Below the pieces are notes generated by a model, which was given only the letters and a program-made list of their open reading frames with translations, was not told the DNA's origin and did no database searches. From positions 1 through 52,540 of the forward strand of contig SDOA01000013.1 in assembly GCA_004524595.1 (NCBI GenBank): a stretch of 52,540 nt of DNA, written 5' to 3'. The translations under genes and the position numbers were made by a program. Of the stretch, positions 41,960 to 50,363 are shown piece by piece (the stretch's first letter is position 1; the number at the start of each line of letters is the position of its first letter). The DNA is from Candidatus Thorarchaeota archaeon. Its GTDB lineage: Archaea > Asgardarchaeota > Thorarchaeia > Thorarchaeales > Thorarchaeaceae.

Positions 41960-43621
41960 TTAACGTCTTAATTTAGTAATAGCTCCAACGAGAACGACTA
42001 TTACTGCAATGATAATGTATGGAGCATACTCAATTAGAAGATCTATAAGTTCATTGGATGTTGTGGTTGTTGTTGTAGTTGTGATTGTAGTTGTGGTTGT
42101 AGTTGTGGTGATAGAACCAATTGAGTCACGAACTCTAATCACCATCTCCATACCGACATGCCATATTCCGTTTGCCTCTACAGAGGCTTGAACAGTTATA
42201 TTTGTGCCATCAGTTTGTGGTGAAATGACATGGAAATAGTTCTCAGGATCGCCCTCAGCTGAATTAAACACGTTATCAAAAATCGTGTAATTGTTCCAGT
42301 CACCTGAGGCAATCTTTACACCAAGAGTGACATTGGTGACAGGAGCTGAGTAGAGCATGTGTGCATATACTGTTACGTTAATTGAAGATGAGCTTGTTGG
42401 AATATTTGGATTCCAATAGAGATTTACATCATTCATCTCATCACAGTCTGCGATACCCCAGTCAAAATCATAGATTGCTTGGAACCATTGAGCAACATCT
42501 GTATTCTCAATAATAACACCAGCTTCTCGGTTGTTAACAATACTATTATCACTATAATTGATACTACTTATGAGAACAATTCGCCCATCAACAATGATTC
42601 CTTTATTGTGATTAGCAGTAAACCACCGTGTATCTTGCCATACAATTGGGATGTTATGTTCCGTAAGAAGTTCAGCTACCTCAACAAAGTCATAGGCTTC
42701 CTCTGTAATAACACGCACAGTGACTCCACGATTCTTTGCGGCAATAATTGCATTCAGTATCTGAGTGACTTCGTTTCCAGCAGCTGAATTTGTGAAGTAA
42801 GGAATCTGGATATCAAGTGTTGCCTGAGCTGCATTTATGCAATAAAGAATACCCTGTAGACTTGTGTCCGGACTAAATATAGGAGTGACATTCATTTCAC
42901 CACTAAAGTGGCCAGCCTCTGCAAAAGGTCTGAGGTATGTGCTCGATGTTTGAGAATATGACAGAGGATCTCCAGTGCCATGTTCTGTTGCATTATAGTC
43001 AACACCATTACTCCAATCATAATCGAAGACATCTCTATAATATTGAGTGACATCAGTATCAGTCATTGCAATACTCCATTCTCTATTTGCTTTCATACCA
43101 TCTTCAGGAAAGCTCGTCTTTGCCCAATTGCCTGAGTGCACAATTGTTGTCTTGTTATCAATTATGACGAATTTTTGATGTGCATAAGTGAATTCTGGGG
43201 GATTAGTCCATTTGACAGGATACCCGAGAATTGTCAAATTGTTCGCTACATAATCATTGGGACCATAATATCCAAGGCTATTCCAGCCAATTAAGAATTT
43301 CATCTCTAGAGTAGGTTTAGTGGCATGTAGTTCATGAATAAGATCAATTATGTAGGGATTGTTGATACCATAAATCTCAATATAGATACTCTCTTGAGCG
43401 GAGTTTAGAAAATGCCAAAGAGCATCTCGACTTCCGTCAGGTGATACAAATGTTGTTACGTTCATGTTTTTCTCAAATGTCTGCCATGTGAAGGCTGAAG
43501 GTGAATAAGAACCTTCAATACTTTCAGAGAATAGCATAGGAGATAAAACTACAGGAATAAAACCTGAAACGAACAGTGTTATTATCAATACACTTACTAT
43601 CTTATGATGAGTACTTACCAA
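41960..43621 (-). CDS. Secreted phospholipase D-like protein, C-terminally anchored
   Basis: 553 residues. The start is TTG with GGAGGA six bases upstream. A signal peptide (VSVLIITLFVSGFIPVVLS) leads to two complete HKD catalytic motifs: HQKFVIIDNKTTIVHSGNW near 150 and HNKGIIVDGRIVLISSINYSDNS near 337, the pair needed for a phospholipase D/nuclease active site. A beta-sandwich-like region follows, then a pure Ser/Thr tract, a membrane helix (APYIIIAVIVVLVGAI) and a basic tail TKLRR. The enzyme is expected outside the cell, attached to the membrane, acting on phosphodiester substrates such as lipids or DNA. Confidence 0.85.
   Translation of the reverse strand: MVSTHHKIVSVLIITLFVSGFIPVVLSPMLFSESIEGSYSPSAFTWQTFEKNMNVTTFVSPDGSRDALWHFLNSAQESIYIEIYGINNPYIIDLIHELHATKPTLEMKFLIGWNSLGYYGPNDYVANNLTILGYPVKWTNPPEFTYAHQKFVIIDNKTTIVHSGNWAKTSFPEDGMKANREWSIAMTDTDVTQYYRDVFDYDWSNGVDYNATEHGTGDPLSYSQTSSTYLRPFAEAGHFSGEMNVTPIFSPDTSLQGILYCINAAQATLDIQIPYFTNSAAGNEVTQILNAIIAAKNRGVTVRVITEEAYDFVEVAELLTEHNIPIVWQDTRWFTANHNKGIIVDGRIVLISSINYSDNSIVNNREAGVIIENTDVAQWFQAIYDFDWGIADCDEMNDVNLYWNPNIPTSSSSINVTVYAHMLYSAPVTNVTLGVKIASGDWNNYTIFDNVFNSAEGDPENYFHVISPQTDGTNITVQASVEANGIWHVGMEMVIRVRDSIGSITTTTTTTTITTTTTTTTSNELIDLLIEYAPYIIIAVIVVLVGAITKLRR
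42058..42110. repeat. Low-complexity TTG/TGG tract encoding a poly-Thr linker
   Basis: About 53 bases composed almost only of T and G on the plus strand (ACA/ACC-type codons on the minus strand). It encodes the Thr-rich stalk of the phospholipase D-like protein before its membrane anchor. Such tracts are prone to length variation. Confidence 0.8.
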
Positions 43622-43719
43622 GTCAAATCCTCCTGACTATCTAGATATCAGGATGTAAGACTAAGTCACTTATACCTTACTGAATGTATTTTATATCAGA
43701 AAGTAAAGGTGGTAAATCA

Positions 43720-43977
43720 ATGAAGCTCTTCTACAAAGTCAGTCCTGAAGAATACATCAACTGTATGAGTAAGATTCGTGACAAGTTCTCAATGCACGAA
43801 GAAGTGGATGAAGCGGATACGATTTTATTATTAGACGATGAATCGCAAATTGAAAGAGTCACAGGCACATTCGACCCTAATAGTGATGATATGGCTCAAG
43901 TTCGGGTTGTGCTAACTGACGAGTCGCTCAGAGATTTCTTTGATTCAGTGCTTGGAGAACCATACCTAGTTAAATAA
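43720..43977 (+). CDS. Small acidic hypothetical protein
   Basis: 85 residues from the ATG at 43720, chosen because AAGGTGG lies about seven bases upstream; an in-frame ATG at 43684 is inside the probable promoter. The sequence (MKLFYKVSPEEYINCMSKIR, then TILLLDDESQIERVTGTF, then VRVVLTDESLRDFFDSVL) is acidic alpha/beta without a known family. A degenerate palindrome (CTGACTATCTAGATATCAG, 43633-43651) lies upstream between it and the divergent phospholipase D-like gene. Confidence 0.6.
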   Translation: MKLFYKVSPEEYINCMSKIRDKFSMHEEVDEADTILLLDDESQIERVTGTFDPNSDDMAQVRVVLTDESLRDFFDSVLGEPYLVK

Positions 43978-43993
43978 AATTCGAACCAATTTG

Positions 43994-44048
43994 AAAAAAA
44001 GATATCACTGACAGGAACACCCTCAGTGATTGAGAGAGTGCTCCTGTC
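43994..44048 (-). terminator. Terminator with two mutually exclusive hairpins
   Basis: Hairpin A is ATCACTGA (44004-44011) with TCAGTGAT (44023-44030), perfect 8 bp. Hairpin B is GACAGGA (44010-44016) with TCCTGTC (44042-44048), extended by CAC/GTG and CTC/GAG pairs. They share bases 44010-44011, and 44023-44024 are used by both, so only one can form fully. On the minus strand the region follows the ferredoxin stop by 41 bases and runs into TCTTTTTTTCAA. Confidence 0.55.
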
Positions 44049-44089
44049 GTATCAGCTCCCAATAATCATGAGAACTTGTATTTTTGGTC

Positions 44090-44272
44090 TTATGCCTCTT
44101 CAATAGCGCCTTCAGGACAGCTATCAACACAAGCATAGCATTCAGTGCACTCATCAGCACGTGCAACTTGGTATTCAGCCTTGTCCTTGATCACATATAA
44201 AGTAGGATCAACAGGACAAACATCAGCACAAGTTCCGCATGCAGTACATGCATCAGTTACTTTCCAAATCAT
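44090..44272 (-). CDS. Two-cluster 4Fe-4S ferredoxin
   Basis: 60 residues from the ATG at 44272; the in-frame start at 44326 would add 18 atypical residues. Two classical cluster-binding motifs are present: CTACGTCADVCP at 9-20 and CTECYACVDSCP at 42-53 (CxxCxxCxxxCP), each providing three ligands plus the fourth from the other half, binding two [4Fe-4S] clusters. It is a small soluble electron carrier for oxidoreductases such as 2-oxoacid ferredoxin oxidoreductases. No partner is adjacent. Confidence 0.92.
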   Translation of the reverse strand: MIWKVTDACTACGTCADVCPVDPTLYVIKDKAEYQVARADECTECYACVDSCPEGAIEEA

Positions 44273-44398
44273 TTGTACCACTTCTTTATTGGACCTTTTT
44301 GAAAGTCCGACACAGCTGACCGCCACTAATACCCATTTAAATTTCGGGGTGCGACTCTAAACATCGATAATCAATCGTTTATGCCGAATAACGAGTAT

Positions 44399-44632
44399 TC
44401 ATACTCCAAGAGTAATAAATGATGTATAATCCTCTAAATGTGATAACTTTGCGAGAGTATCAACAGAGAAAACACGATAATCCTCAAAGGATTCAACATC
44501 AATGATAGCAATAATATCATAACATCCACGGTCAACCAAGCAGGTCTGACTTACTTCTTTAAAAGACCTCAGCTGAGAGAGAACTGTGTCTGTGTAATTT
44601 GGTTCAACTTTTATTGTCAAGAAGATTTTCAC
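44399..44632 (-). CDS. Stand-alone Lrp/AsnC RAM-domain protein
   Basis: 77 residues matching the AsnC/Lrp effector-binding (RAM) domain without the helix-turn-helix: FLTIKVEPNYTDTVLSQLRSFKEV, GCYDIIAIIDVESFEDYRVF, ending LEDYTSFITL. Stand-alone RAM proteins form dimers to octamers and bind amino acids; some modulate full-length Lrp proteins or enzymes. No full-length Lrp gene is visible in this window. Confidence 0.88.
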   Translation of the reverse strand: MKIFLTIKVEPNYTDTVLSQLRSFKEVSQTCLVDRGCYDIIAIIDVESFEDYRVFSVDTLAKLSHLEDYTSFITLGV

Positions 44633-44707
44633 AACTATCAGATACTCCTACAGCATGAGAATTATATGGATAAGGTGCTATATCTTTTTGTCGCCAGTAT
44701 CAACCAA

Positions 44708-46519
44708 TCAAGATTGCTCTTCATTGTCTAACCACTTTCTTAAAGATTCAGCACTTGCCGCTGACATGCCCTCAACTTGTGTTAGTTGTTCAACGCTCGC
44801 TTTCTGTACGCCCTCAAAACTTCCAAATGTATCTAATAGTGCTTTTCTTCTCTTTGGACCAATTCCGGGAGCCTCCTCTAATATGGAACCGGTGAATCTT
44901 TTGTCTCTAAGTTTGTGATGATATTTTTGTGCAAACCTATGAGCCTCATCACGTATATGTTGGATCAGATGGAGTGCATTAGAATTATAATTGAGAAGAA
45001 TGCCATCAGAGTTTGACCGAGTGAATATGCGTTCCTCTCGCTTCGCCACAGAAGCAAGTGGAACATACTCAAGACCCAATTCTTTCAATGCGTCTGCTGC
45101 AACTGCAAGTTGTCCCTTCCCACCATCTATTATGATTAAATCAGGAAGTGGATATCCATGCTCTAGCACACCTTTGTATCTTCTATATACAACCTCACGC
45201 ATCATTGCGTAATCATCAGGAGTTTCTTTAATTCTTACTCGGAACATACGATACCTCTTGTTATCGGGTTCTCCATTTTTGAAAACAACACAGGAACCTG
45301 TTGGGTCAGTTCCCTGGATGTTTGCTATGTCAAATCCTTCGATGTGAATAGGTGCATGAGCGAGTCCAAGAGATTCTTTGAGCTCCTTTACACCCTCATT
45401 CACTATCTCATCTTCACTTTCCCCAAGAATCAACATCTTACGTAGTGCGCGATGAGCATTTTTATTCGCCATCTGTATTAGATCATTTGTTCTTGCATCA
45501 GATGCCTCACTAATTATGACTTCATGTCCATTTGCCTCACTCAACCAAGTGCCAAGGTCTTGCATATCAGGGATTGAAAAGGGGAGTATAATTTCGTCAG
45601 GTAGTCTTGGAATGTCAAAATAGAACTGCTCTATAAATGCAGTTAGAACCTCTGTGTCTGACACATCAAGGTCAAGTTCAAAATAGAAATTATCTTGTCC
45701 AATGAGCCGTCCATTTCTCACAATGAGCATCTCGACAAGTGCAGCCTGCTCAGTTCGTGCAATTCCAAGAATGTCACGATTGGTTCCTTCGAATTCAACA
45801 ACCTTCTGCCTACTCATTATGATCTCAATATCATTAAGCCTATCACGAAGTCTTGCTGCCTTCTCAAATTCCATATTAGCAGATGCAATATCCATCTGCG
45901 CGTGTATGACTTGAGTTAGATCTTCAGAACGCCCATCGAGGAACATACACATCTGATCAACCAAATTACAGTATTCATCATGAGAGATGAATTTTTCACA
46001 GGGACCAGTACATCTATCTAGATGATAGTCCATGCACGCGCGTTTGACTTTTGTAGGTTCTTTGCACATTGCAACTGGAATACTCTTTCTAATCGTATCC
46101 ATAAAGCGATCTAATCGCTTTGTACTTCCATAGGGACCAAAGTAGATTGCACCGTCCTTCTCAGCATCTCTTGTCACTTCAAAGGTAGGTATTACATCAG
46201 TTTTATCAACACGAATCCAAGCGTGCCTCCGATCGTCTTTCAGAGCAATGTTGAACTTTGGTTTATGCTTCTTAATGAGAGTCTGTTCAAGAACTAGAGC
46301 TTCCCTCTCTGTGTTGGTGATAATGGCCTCGAGGTCTCTCGCCTGCTGCATCATCTCCCAAGTCCTTCGGTAGAGACCAGTCTTTCTGAGATATGAGCGC
46401 ACTCTACGGCGGAGCATCTTTGCCTTACCAACGTATAGAATCTCACCTTTCTCGTCCTTCCAGAGATAGACACCTGGTTGATCAGGTAGATCCCTTACAA
46501 GAGTTGTGAGATTTGTCAT
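44708..46519 (-). CDS. uvrC: Excinuclease ABC subunit C
   Basis: 603 residues from the ATG at 46519; the in-frame ATG at 46546 would add nine residues. Domains in order: GIY-YIG nuclease (PGVYLWKDEKGEILYVGKA near 16-34), a Cys-rich region (CMDYHLDRCTGPC near 160), UVR segment (FEKAARLRDRLNDIE near 220) for UvrB contact, RNase H-like 5' nuclease (HIEGFDIANIQGTDPTGSCVVF near 385, then DLIIIDGGKGQL), and two C-terminal helix-hairpin-helix motifs (EAPGIGPKRRKALLDTFGS and VEGMSAASAESLRKWL). It makes both incisions in nucleotide excision repair. uvrB is not in this window. Confidence 0.96.
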   Translation of the reverse strand: MTNLTTLVRDLPDQPGVYLWKDEKGEILYVGKAKMLRRRVRSYLRKTGLYRRTWEMMQQARDLEAIITNTEREALVLEQTLIKKHKPKFNIALKDDRRHAWIRVDKTDVIPTFEVTRDAEKDGAIYFGPYGSTKRLDRFMDTIRKSIPVAMCKEPTKVKRACMDYHLDRCTGPCEKFISHDEYCNLVDQMCMFLDGRSEDLTQVIHAQMDIASANMEFEKAARLRDRLNDIEIIMSRQKVVEFEGTNRDILGIARTEQAALVEMLIVRNGRLIGQDNFYFELDLDVSDTEVLTAFIEQFYFDIPRLPDEIILPFSIPDMQDLGTWLSEANGHEVIISEASDARTNDLIQMANKNAHRALRKMLILGESEDEIVNEGVKELKESLGLAHAPIHIEGFDIANIQGTDPTGSCVVFKNGEPDNKRYRMFRVRIKETPDDYAMMREVVYRRYKGVLEHGYPLPDLIIIDGGKGQLAVAADALKELGLEYVPLASVAKREERIFTRSNSDGILLNYNSNALHLIQHIRDEAHRFAQKYHHKLRDKRFTGSILEEAPGIGPKRRKALLDTFGSFEGVQKASVEQLTQVEGMSAASAESLRKWLDNEEQS

Positions 46520-46595
46520 TCTTGACCATTTATGATTAGAGTTCAAGCTTCTAAAACTTCTTGGATTTGTTCAATAAGAGGTTCAGGAGGGAGAG

Positions 46596-47096
46596 TCATC
46601 CATGATTTTGGTCCACAGTTACTTTGCGAATCTTCATTCGCCATTGGAGAATTGAATCACATGTGCCACCCTTTGAACAACCATAATATGAATAGTCCTT
46701 ACATGAGATACAGGGAGAGGTCTCATCGACATCCTTAATCTTAAGTTCTAGCAACCTCATTTTTTCGAGCTCTTTCTTCACGGAAGGAGAAGCAGTTCGT
46801 TTTCCGGAGTCATAGAGTTGATATGCTTCTTCCAAGCGTCCCATATCCATTAATATTCTAGTGAGTTCCTCCCAAAAATGAATCGGGCCTGAGTTGATGG
46901 AGATGGCCTTTCGTAATGCATCTTCTGCCTCATTAAGAAGTCCTACGGATCGGAGATATGTACCAAGCAAGAACCAAGATTGTGCATCTCGGGGAAAAGC
47001 TCTGAGACGAGTTCTAAGATCAGCTTCTCTGAGAGTCGTTGACCTGTCAATTGATGTCGTTCCTAGGGTATTCGATGTGTCCTCTCGCTGTATCAT
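46596..47096 (-). CDS. TPR protein with C-terminal cysteine motif
   Basis: 166 residues from the ATG at 47096; an upstream in-frame GTG at 47150 is possible. Two to three tetratricopeptide repeats (AWFLLGTYLRSVGLLNEAEDAL, then FWEELTRILMDMGRLEEAYQLY) are followed by a helix and a small Cys-containing tail (CISCKDYSYYGCSKGGTCDS) that may bind a metal. Function unknown. It lies 76 bases upstream of uvrC on the same strand, so they may be cotranscribed. Confidence 0.7.
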   Translation of the reverse strand: MIQREDTSNTLGTTSIDRSTTLREADLRTRLRAFPRDAQSWFLLGTYLRSVGLLNEAEDALRKAISINSGPIHFWEELTRILMDMGRLEEAYQLYDSGKRTASPSVKKELEKMRLLELKIKDVDETSPCISCKDYSYYGCSKGGTCDSILQWRMKIRKVTVDQNHG

Positions 47097-47150
47097 TGCG
47101 TATGCGGCCTCCCGGCGGCCAATCACAGAGGTTCTGTGACGCAAGCACAC

Positions 47151-47639
47151 AGAAGTTGGTAATTTTCATTTAAATAGGGTATGAGTATGTCCTTCGCATT
47201 TGATTTCTAATTGACATTCGAAGTTATTGTGTCATTAATTTCAATAATAGGATTTATAAATATCATAAAATTATTTTGAAGCATTATAAATCTTATATAT
47301 TAAAAATAAAGCATTATTAATCCTTTATAGTTATGGATTTTTTATTGACTCCCAGATTAATGACGAAAAATCGAAAAAAGAAGGGCGCCTTTCAGCACGA
47401 TCTACATTTTTTCCTAAGAGGATGATTCCTAGATAGTTCATGAGTTCTGACTGCAAAAGAAAAGATAGGAAGAATGATCATAGGAAATATCTTTCTTAAT
47501 ATTAACAAGAGTGTGCAGAATTTTCAGAACAATAATAAGGACTGATGGTTTTAATCTGCAGGTAAAGATAGAAAGGTCACGCCATTAGAAGGGTATTACT
47601 TTTTTCGATGGTTACTCTTTCTAACTCGGAGATTAAAGA
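47151..47639. other. 489-bp AT-rich spacer with direct repeats
   Basis: I see no gene here. The stretch is strongly AT-rich near 47240-47340. Two 14-base direct repeats, AAGCATTATAAATC (47279-47292) and AAGCATTATTAATC (47309-47322), differ at one base and are 30 bp apart, close to three helical turns. TATA-like sequences (TTTATAAA near 47252, TTATATAT near 47293) occur within it. It separates the divergent TPR gene and the large surface protein and probably holds their promoters and control sites, with a long leader for the latter. An untranslated RNA cannot be excluded. Confidence 0.5.
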
Positions 47640-50102
47640 ATGAACAAATGCAAAGTATTCTTAATCATCTTCATTATGCTATTAGGATACGCAGCAGTTC
47701 CTAGTGGATTTGTATTTTCTGCGAAGCAATTTGAATCTAATCCATCAGCAACTCCAGCCGCAGATGCAACTACTGGAACTCTCAAGATAATAGTAACAGA
47801 GGATACCAGTGTCATCAATGGATCATATGCTGATTCGAATTTTGGAGGAGAATCGCAATTGCACTTGGGCACTGCGGATGATGGTTCTTGGATTACAGCA
47901 CGGAGCTGGTTCAAGTTTGATTTACTCCATATTCCACGAGAGATTAGTGTTGAGAAAGCAACACTGAATGTTTTCGTTCAGGAAGAATGGAGTGGAGCAG
48001 CTGGAGTAGACGAACCAGTAGGCGTATATTATTGTGCAGACAATAACTGGGAACAAATGGCAATTACTTGGAATAATCAACCTTCGTTTTCACCAACACC
48101 AACAAGTGTGATTGATTCTCCAGCTAGCCCAAATATGTTCATTGTAGGAAATTGGTATGCCTGGGAGATCACTTCTGATGTAAGAAGTTGTTTGGAGGGA
48201 GATAAGATATTATCCGAGGTTCTAAAATATACAGAAGAATGGGGAACTCAGAATTCATTCTGGTATCCGATGAAATATCAGACATATCCTTTCAATGCAA
48301 CGTATATTGAGATTGAGTATACAATCCCTTCAGTTAGTGGACTTACTGTTGATGGAATAGCATCTGGGCCATTACTGGATTTTATCAACTCTCCATGTCC
48401 AGATCTTGGATGGACGTTCTCAGATCCAGACTTTAATGACTTTCAGAAAGATTATGAAGTAGAAGTATGGAACAATACATACTATAACGATACACTTCTC
48501 TGGCAAAAGTCTCATGAGTTCATATATACTATTCACGATAGTGATTCAGTCAGTGGTAACATTCATCCGTTTGGTTTAGATGATGAATTCAGAATGCAAA
48601 TCAAGTATCCATCAACAATTATCCCTCAATCAGGAATTATCGACAAACTCTATTTCACATCTGTTGAGGATGGTGACCTCACTGCAGTGTTAGAGAACCT
48701 CGAGATATCATTGGTCATGGTTTCAAGTTCTGCTGATTTAACTACAGACTTTGAAGCAAATAGAGAAGGAAGGACTCCAACGATTGTACTATCAAGAGAC
48801 TCGTATGAGCTGACACTACATAATCACATCATTGAAGTTGACATCGAGGACACATTCTTTGTATATGAGAACTTGAACCTGATTGTTGAAATACGTCATA
48901 CAGGGAATTCAGGAGATTTAATTCAAATTGATAGGACAAATGCAGGTGCTCCAGGAACAACAACATACTCCTATGGGATTGGAGCTTCAGTGGACACAAT
49001 TGCAAACCTTCTGTATACGAGAACATATGATTTGAAGATTGGATTTTTGACTCAATCAGTATATGATATTGGTGCGAATACGAATGCATTCCCATTCGGA
49101 TGTACTATTGGGTACCCAGGTAGATTCCAGATAAAGTATAATCAATCATTTATCGGAAGATCGGGATATCTGGATAAGATGTACTTCCCGGTGAGTACTT
49201 TGGATGGAGAGGTCGTATATGAGAATTTCACAATCAAACTCGTCGAAACTCCAGTGCTCGGGCAAATTGATCATGTAGACATGGAATCGAATTACGGAAG
49301 CCGAACACCACTTACTGTATTAGATGAAGATCTCTACACAGTAAGAAATCTTGGAAATGTATTAGTAATCGATTTTGATAATTCGTACTATTATTCGAAT
49401 ACGAATGATCTTCTCATAGACTTCCAATGGGATTCTTTGGTTAGTGGTAGTGCTGTAGTACGTTATACATTAGGAAGTACTTCATCCTATAGAGCATGGG
49501 ATCTACACTGGAATGGTGCATATCGGTACGATAATAGAACAGCTGGGTATAACTTGTTTCTTGACTTTGTTAATAATGATGACTCAGTTCCTCTGCAGGA
49601 GTGTATAACACTAACAGAAGGAGAGAGGTACTATTGGCGAGTCAGAACTTGTGACAGCACTGGAATCTGGAGTGATTGGACTACAGCCAATTTCAAGTAT
49701 GAGATTAGTCTTGTACTACCAACAATTTCAGTTCCAATAGCAAATCCAAGTCCTGTTGAAGTTGGTCAAGAAGTGACAGTTGCGGTGAATGCTACACATG
49801 CAGCTGGTATCTACTCTGCGCAGATCGAATTTGGAGGAACCAATCATTCGATGGCTGCAAGTGGTGATACCTACTCGTATGCATGGAGTCCAAGTACTGA
49901 AGGAATTATAGATTATACAATTTATGTTCGAAGTAATGAAAATACTTGGGCTTCGGTATCTGGTTCTTTCAATGTGACTGCTACCACAACAGGCACTGGA
50001 ACAGGGACAGGTGGAGACATGACCATGATACTCATCGTAGCTGGTGTAAGTGCCGTGGTCGTCGTGGTCATACTTGTATTCGTTATGAAGAAGAAAAAGT
50101 AG
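47640..50102 (+). CDS. Large DNRLRE-domain surface protein, C-terminally anchored
   Basis: 820 residues. A signal peptide (FLIIFIMLLGYAAVPSGFVFS) is followed by a DNRLRE domain (about 45-235: TSVINGSYADSNFGGESQLHLG, then WFKFDLLHIPREISVEKATLNVF). The middle (about 310-640) holds two related beta-rich units, each starting with a HPFG/FPFG then R-QIKY, then DK-YF, then GRTP/SRTP pattern, an internal duplication. An Ig-like domain (about 690-790) precedes a Gly/Thr spacer, one membrane helix (LIVAGVSAVVVVVILVFVM) and KKKK. It should be displayed on the cell surface and bind glycans or proteins; no hydrolase motif is seen. Confidence 0.8.
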   Translation: MNKCKVFLIIFIMLLGYAAVPSGFVFSAKQFESNPSATPAADATTGTLKIIVTEDTSVINGSYADSNFGGESQLHLGTADDGSWITARSWFKFDLLHIPREISVEKATLNVFVQEEWSGAAGVDEPVGVYYCADNNWEQMAITWNNQPSFSPTPTSVIDSPASPNMFIVGNWYAWEITSDVRSCLEGDKILSEVLKYTEEWGTQNSFWYPMKYQTYPFNATYIEIEYTIPSVSGLTVDGIASGPLLDFINSPCPDLGWTFSDPDFNDFQKDYEVEVWNNTYYNDTLLWQKSHEFIYTIHDSDSVSGNIHPFGLDDEFRMQIKYPSTIIPQSGIIDKLYFTSVEDGDLTAVLENLEISLVMVSSSADLTTDFEANREGRTPTIVLSRDSYELTLHNHIIEVDIEDTFFVYENLNLIVEIRHTGNSGDLIQIDRTNAGAPGTTTYSYGIGASVDTIANLLYTRTYDLKIGFLTQSVYDIGANTNAFPFGCTIGYPGRFQIKYNQSFIGRSGYLDKMYFPVSTLDGEVVYENFTIKLVETPVLGQIDHVDMESNYGSRTPLTVLDEDLYTVRNLGNVLVIDFDNSYYYSNTNDLLIDFQWDSLVSGSAVVRYTLGSTSSYRAWDLHWNGAYRYDNRTAGYNLFLDFVNNDDSVPLQECITLTEGERYYWRVRTCDSTGIWSDWTTANFKYEISLVLPTISVPIANPSPVEVGQEVTVAVNATHAAGIYSAQIEFGGTNHSMAASGDTYSYAWSPSTEGIIDYTIYVRSNENTWASVSGSFNVTATTTGTGTGTGGDMTMILIVAGVSAVVVVVILVFVMKKKK

Positions 50103-50115
50103 AATCTGAATTTGT

Positions 50116-50155
50116 AAGGCTGGCATTGATTGTCAGCCTTCTTCCTTTCTTTTTA
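50116..50155 (+). terminator. Hairpin plus T-tract terminator
   Basis: Ten-base-pair stem with one G-T pair, AAGGCTGGCA (50116-50125) and TGTCAGCCTT (50131-50140), loop TTGAT, followed by CTTCCTTTCTTTTTAA. It starts 13 bases after the surface-protein stop. It overlaps the 3' end of the small minus-strand frame at 50133. Confidence 0.75.
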
Positions 50156-50312
50156 ATGCGGTTATCTTACTACGAATATCTTCGATACTGATGGTTTTCG
50201 TCATCTGAACCTCAATAGAAATGTCTGTTCTCTTCAGAATCCCATATAGTTGAGAGAATTGAGTTGATGCATTAATTAGCTTAGAAATAGATTCTACTGA
50301 GTCTTCCATCAT
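50133..50312 (-). CDS. 59-residue hypothetical protein downstream of uvrA
   Basis: An open frame from ATG at 50312 to TGA at 50133-50135, encoding MMEDSVESISKLINASTQF and ending ITALKRKEEG. The sequence is helical with a DISIEVQMTKTISIEDI strand pair; no family is recognised. It lies 51 bases after the uvrA stop on the same strand. Composition looks coding (no stop, acidic-helical), but its 3' end is inside the terminator stem of the convergent gene, so it could be spurious. Confidence 0.4.
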   Translation of the reverse strand: MMEDSVESISKLINASTQFSQLYGILKRTDISIEVQMTKTISIEDIRSKITALKRKEEG

Positions 50313-50363
50313 AACATTCTCAAAAGACCCTAGGTATTAAATTATCATAGAAGGATTTCGAGA

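Noticed and set aside
42058..42110. A TG-rich tract as a mobile element or CRISPR-like repeat
   Set aside because: It is in frame inside the phospholipase D-like gene and encodes a Thr-rich stalk typical of archaeal surface proteins.
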